Positions 60,851-64,000 of a stretch of 64,000 bases of DNA are shown piece by piece. The notes under the pieces were generated by a model. That model ran no database searches, had not been told where the DNA came from, and saw only the letters and a program-made list of their open reading frames with translations. The stretch's first letter is position 1. Each line of letters starts with the position of its first letter. The DNA is taken from the NCBI RefSeq assembly GCF_030052815.1, contig NC_079503.1, positions 50,944,735 through 51,008,734 on the forward strand, written 5' to 3'. Both the position numbers and the translations under genes were made by a program. The stretch comes from Hevea brasiliensis. Lineage: Eukaryota; Streptophyta; Magnoliopsida; Malpighiales; Euphorbiaceae.

Positions 60851-61980
60851 AAGTATGGTGCTCATCAAGTGATTAGAAGGTGTGTATCTCAATCTGAATA
60901 TAACTCTATTCTCACCTTTTGTCACTCGTATGAAAATGGAGGTCACTTGGGACCAAAAAAACAGCTTCTAAGGTACTTGAATGAGGTTTCTTTTGGCCTA
61001 CTTTGTTTTGTAATGCTTAAATGTTTTGTAAGACACATGAACAATGCCAAAGAATAGGTAATCTAACTTTTAGAGATCAAATGCCTCTTTCCCCTATACT
61101 AGCATGTGAAATTTTTTATGTTTGGAGTATTGACTTTATAATGCCATTTCCTTCTTCTTTTGGTAATGTTTATATTATTCTTGCCGTTGATTATGTTTTA
61201 AAGTGGGTGGAAGCTAAAGGCACCAGGATTAATGATGCTAAAGTTGCTGTAGATTTTGTGAAGTCTCACATATTAAATAGGCATGGAATCCCTAGAGCTC
61301 TCATAAGTGATAGAGGAACTCATTTTTTCAATAGAACAGTGGAGGCTTTCTTGGAAAAGTATCATGTAACTCATAAGGTGTCCACTGCATCCCATCCCCA
61401 AACTAGTGGCTAAGCTGAAGTGTCCAATAGAGAAATTAGATCCATCCTTAAAAGGACAGTGAATAAAAATAGGAAGGATTGGAGTTTGAAGCTTGATGAT
61501 GCACTATGGGCATATAGAATAGCATATAAGACACCAATTAGCATATAAGACACCAATTAGTATGTCTCCTTAGCACTTGGTTTATGGTAAGCCTTGTCAT
61601 CTTCCTATGGAATTGGAACACAAAGCATTTTGGGCTATGAAGCAATGCAATTTGCAAATGAATGAGGCTAATGAGCATAGGAAGTTGCAATTGCAATAGT
61701 TAGAAGAGATACGAAATGATGCTTATGAAAATTCCAAAATTTACAATGAGAAAACTAAAGCTTTCCATGACAAGATGATTTTGAGAAAGCAATTTAAAGT
61801 TAGACAAAAAGTGTTTTTTTTTTTCGATTTAAAGCTTAAGCTTTTTCCAAATAAGTTGAGATCTAGATAGATTGGTCCTTTTGTTGTTACTAATGTTTTT
61901 CCACATGGTACAGTTGAGATCCAACATTTAACAACAAATAAGGCATTTAAAGTGAATGGACATAGGCTTAAACCGTATTG
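60851..61980 (+). pseudogene. Element F integrase
   Basis: After the TGA: RRCVSQSEYNSILTFCHSYE, NGGHLGPKKQ (zinc-binding histidines), then, after a frame change, CKTHEQCQR (zinc-binding cysteine pair). Catalytic core: first aspartate in WSIDFIMPFPSSFGN, second in LISDRGTHFFNR, glutamate region [21 protein letters not shown], with TAA instead of a sense codon. At 61521-61558 a 19-bp tandem duplication (unit AGCATATAAGACACCAATT) breaks the frame. The tail keeps [40 protein letters not shown] and [10 protein letters not shown] before TGA near 61980. It is multiply broken and not functional. Confidence 0.9.
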
Positions 61981-63390
61981 AAGATTTCCAAGTTTGCAAT
62001 ATTAAGTGAGGAACCATAGTATGCTTAAAGTCGAGCATGAGACTCTAAACAAATGCACTGATTAGGAGGTAACCCAAGAATCAAACAGATTTAGATTTCT
62101 ATCTCTCTACTTTTTATGTTCTTGTTTTTAGGTTCTTTCTATAGATTGATGAACTTATGCATTTTATGAGATGGATTGATCAAGTTTGATGACAGCATGA
62201 ATAGAATGGATGTACTGACTTGCAACTTAGGCTTGCTTAATGTGGAAATTGAATTAAAAGGTTGAATATGCTAATAGGAAGGATTGATACCTTTTATGAG
62301 CTTTTGAGCCTATGATTGAAACATCTATATCAATCTATTTCTTTGTTATGTGAATATTCATTCTTTGATTATGTATCTCTAGAACTTGCTTTAAATCCTT
62401 TTGAGATTACATGAACATATGTATGCATTTAAGTGAAGAAGGTAAATTAGATGCAATCACTTGAGCTTAAATTTCCAACCTTTTAACAATAAAAAGTTAT
62501 CCCTTTAGTAAGCCAATTTTGTGCCTGCATTATTCCTATTCTTTGTGATTAAGCCACTTATAAGCCTTAACCTATAAAATAAGTGTTTCTACCCTAACCA
62601 TAGGATTAGTAGAGCATCGGAAACTTTTTGAATGGGTTTTGGTTGGAATGCTTGTAAAAGTGGTAATTAATTAGGGATATGAGTTTGAAAGTATACAGTT
62701 GATATTCTTGTAACATAAAAAGTAAAGTGAAAAGTATGGATTAAAATGTAAAAAGTTCAAAAAAAAAAAAGAAAAAAAAAGATGAATTTGCATTTATTCC
62801 TATAATGAAAGGACATCAATTGTTATAATTTTTGTTGTTGAAAATGTGTAAAGAAGAAAGTTAAAACTACCAAAGAGCTTATTTGTAATGTGATGAATTC
62901 TAGTTGGTATTTCTTTACTGTTGTGAATTCATGACTTTTTGATGCTCCACTAGTTTCTTTGGTTCTTTAACATAATATATCCTTTGTTCCTTACCTTGTC
63001 CCTAGCCCCATTATAACCAAATGAAAGATCTTTTGATTTATGTTATGCATATGATCAAAGAAGTGGAGATTATATGGACAAGCAAGCTTATGGTAGTGCA
63101 TTTTCATTAAATTGAATTTGAGAGTAAACACAATGCCTAAACACATGAGAGATAGAGTGATTATTCTACCATGTGAGAATCTACCATTATGGTATGCTTA
63201 GCTTTTTGATGAGATTGCTATATTAAGTTAAGTTGTAATTTTTGTTAATTAAATATATTTATGATAGTTATGACACTTTGAGAGCTTGGTTTTGTTCATG
63301 CTTATAGTGTGTATGGTTCATATGTTTATGGGAAGATTATATAGAGTAAATGTTTTAGGTTTTAGTTAGTTTTGATCGAGGACGACAAAA
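61981..63390 (+). other. Element F noncoding tail between integrase and PPT
   Basis: A 1.4-kb stretch with no open frame of note. Near 62025-62080 it has a degenerate form of the GGGAGGCAACCCA block (GGAGGTAACCCAAGAATC, preceded by GTCGAGCATGAGACTC). An A-rich run with few G lies at 62755-62785. Athila elements commonly have a long region here that in some copies encodes an env-like protein; I see no trace of one. Confidence 0.7.
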
Positions 63391-63408
63391 AGCTAAGTGT
63401 GGTAAAAT
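63391..63408 (+). promoter_or_regulatory. Element F polypurine tract
   Basis: AGCTAAGTGTGGTAAAA directly before the 3' LTR. It resembles the PPT of G but is interrupted by pyrimidines. Confidence 0.75.
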
Positions 63409-64000
63409 GTCATATCTTTATCATTGCATACTTAGTCTTTTAAGTTTGTTTCTTATTTAATTAGCTTGTTAATGCTTATTTTTATGTTATTAGGTGCTTA
63501 TAAGAGCATGTAAGAGCTCATGAAGCATAAAGAGATGAATTGAGCATAAAAGAAGTAAAACACACATCAGGCATTTTAAGGCAAAAGGAGCTGCAATTTT
63601 GATAAGGATTTAGCCAATGAAAAAATGGGCTTAGAGGTATCTTATTCATAGTATTTGGAGGCTAATAGTGAAAAATGAATAGATTCGGACATCAATCCAT
63701 GTTGAGCTTATTTGAACAGCCTTAATGGAGCTTGTATGTGATCCACTATTTAGAGTGTGAATCTGACCTTGTGCTGTTACATGGACCTTAGTTGATATAT
63801 TTTGAGGTGATATATGAAAAATGAGAGCAATTGGACCAGAGTCACATATTGAGCGTGTTTGGGCTCTTTATGGTTAGTTATGTGGGACCAAGAATTAGAG
63901 CCTTAATTGGTGCGTTTGATTATTTTATTTAAGGCCTAAAATAAATAAAATAGAGATGTGTGGATCCCCAAGGTCATGCAAGTGATAGATGTATACAAGG
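63409..64000 (+). repeat. Element F 3' LTR, first 592 bp (runs off window)
   Basis: Starts TGTCATATCTTTATCATTGC and follows the 5' LTR (35872 on) to the window end with frequent substitutions and a few small indels. This indicates an old insertion. The remaining 1.27 kb or so lies outside. Confidence 0.88.

Larger units (their letters stand above)
35872..64000 (+). mobile_element. Element F: Athila-like Ty3/gypsy element, split by G and I, 3' LTR truncated by window
   Basis: Order on the plus strand: 5' LTR (35872-37731), decayed PBS, gag, protease, RT start, [G 40610-56300], RT, RNase H start, [I 57175-60296], RNase H, integrase, 1.4-kb noncoding tail, PPT, 3' LTR (63409 to beyond 64000). 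The gag wording (EICGIRQYNGESLYEY type), the DLGAS protease, the tRNA-Asp-like PBS and the long tail after integrase fit the Athila group; this is recognition, not a tree. The LTRs differ clearly, gag-pol has many stops, and the PBS has decayed, so F is old. Its element length without insertions would be about 10.6 kb if the 3' LTR matches the 5' one. Confidence 0.88.

Noticed and set aside
61981..63390. An env-like gene behind integrase of F
   Set aside because: No open frame, signal peptide or membrane segment is visible.

Overview
The window is plant nuclear repeat DNA, most likely from a eudicot: a nest of LTR retrotransposons with no host gene that I can support. The evidence is Ty3/gypsy-type gag and pol fragments, primer-binding sites matching plant tRNA-iMet and tRNA-Asp, polypurine tracts, and LTRs ending in TG...CA with 5-bp target-site duplications (TSDs). 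I cannot name the species. Coordinates of element ends were read by eye from termini, TSDs and alignment of copies within the window.

Left half (1-31351). One old element, C, lies on the minus strand. Only the start of its gag (1-106), its leader, its PBS and its 5' LTR are in the window. That LTR is about 4.7 kb and is cut into four pieces by three later insertions: solo LTR J (713-3826, TSD TTTTA), complete element A (6865-18963, minus, TSD ATATA) and complete element B (19443-30548, plus, TSD TTAAT). A and B are chromoviruses resembling the Tekay/Del group: gag, protease, RT, RNase H, integrase with a GPY module and a C-terminal chromodomain-like segment. Both have unusually long LTRs (about 3.63 and 3.15 kb). 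Both are coding-dead through nonsense codons and frameshifts, although A keeps an unbroken RT-RNase H stretch.

Middle (31352-35871). Very AT-rich DNA with microsatellites, a diverged segmental duplication and a scattered short repeat. I see no convincing gene.

Right half (35872-64000). Element F, an Athila-like Ty3/gypsy element on the plus strand, runs from a 1.86-kb 5' LTR to a 3' LTR that leaves the window. It is split by two insertions. G (40610-56300, minus) is a second Athila-like element that lacks RT, RNase H and most of integrase and sits in F's RT. I (57175-60296) is a solo LTR of the B family and sits at F's RNase H. G itself carries two solo LTRs: D (44333-48342, C/A-like) in its protease and H (50367-54569, a diverged B relative) next to its PBS.

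The order of events is therefore C before J, A and B; and F before G and I, with D and H after G. The most interesting signals are: element B with young-looking LTRs around a badly decayed coding region; a 75-bp GT...AG insertion in B's integrase; three-part sequence modules spaced about 180-220 bp that recur in LTRs of otherwise different families; and G's in-frame protease-integrase fusion.
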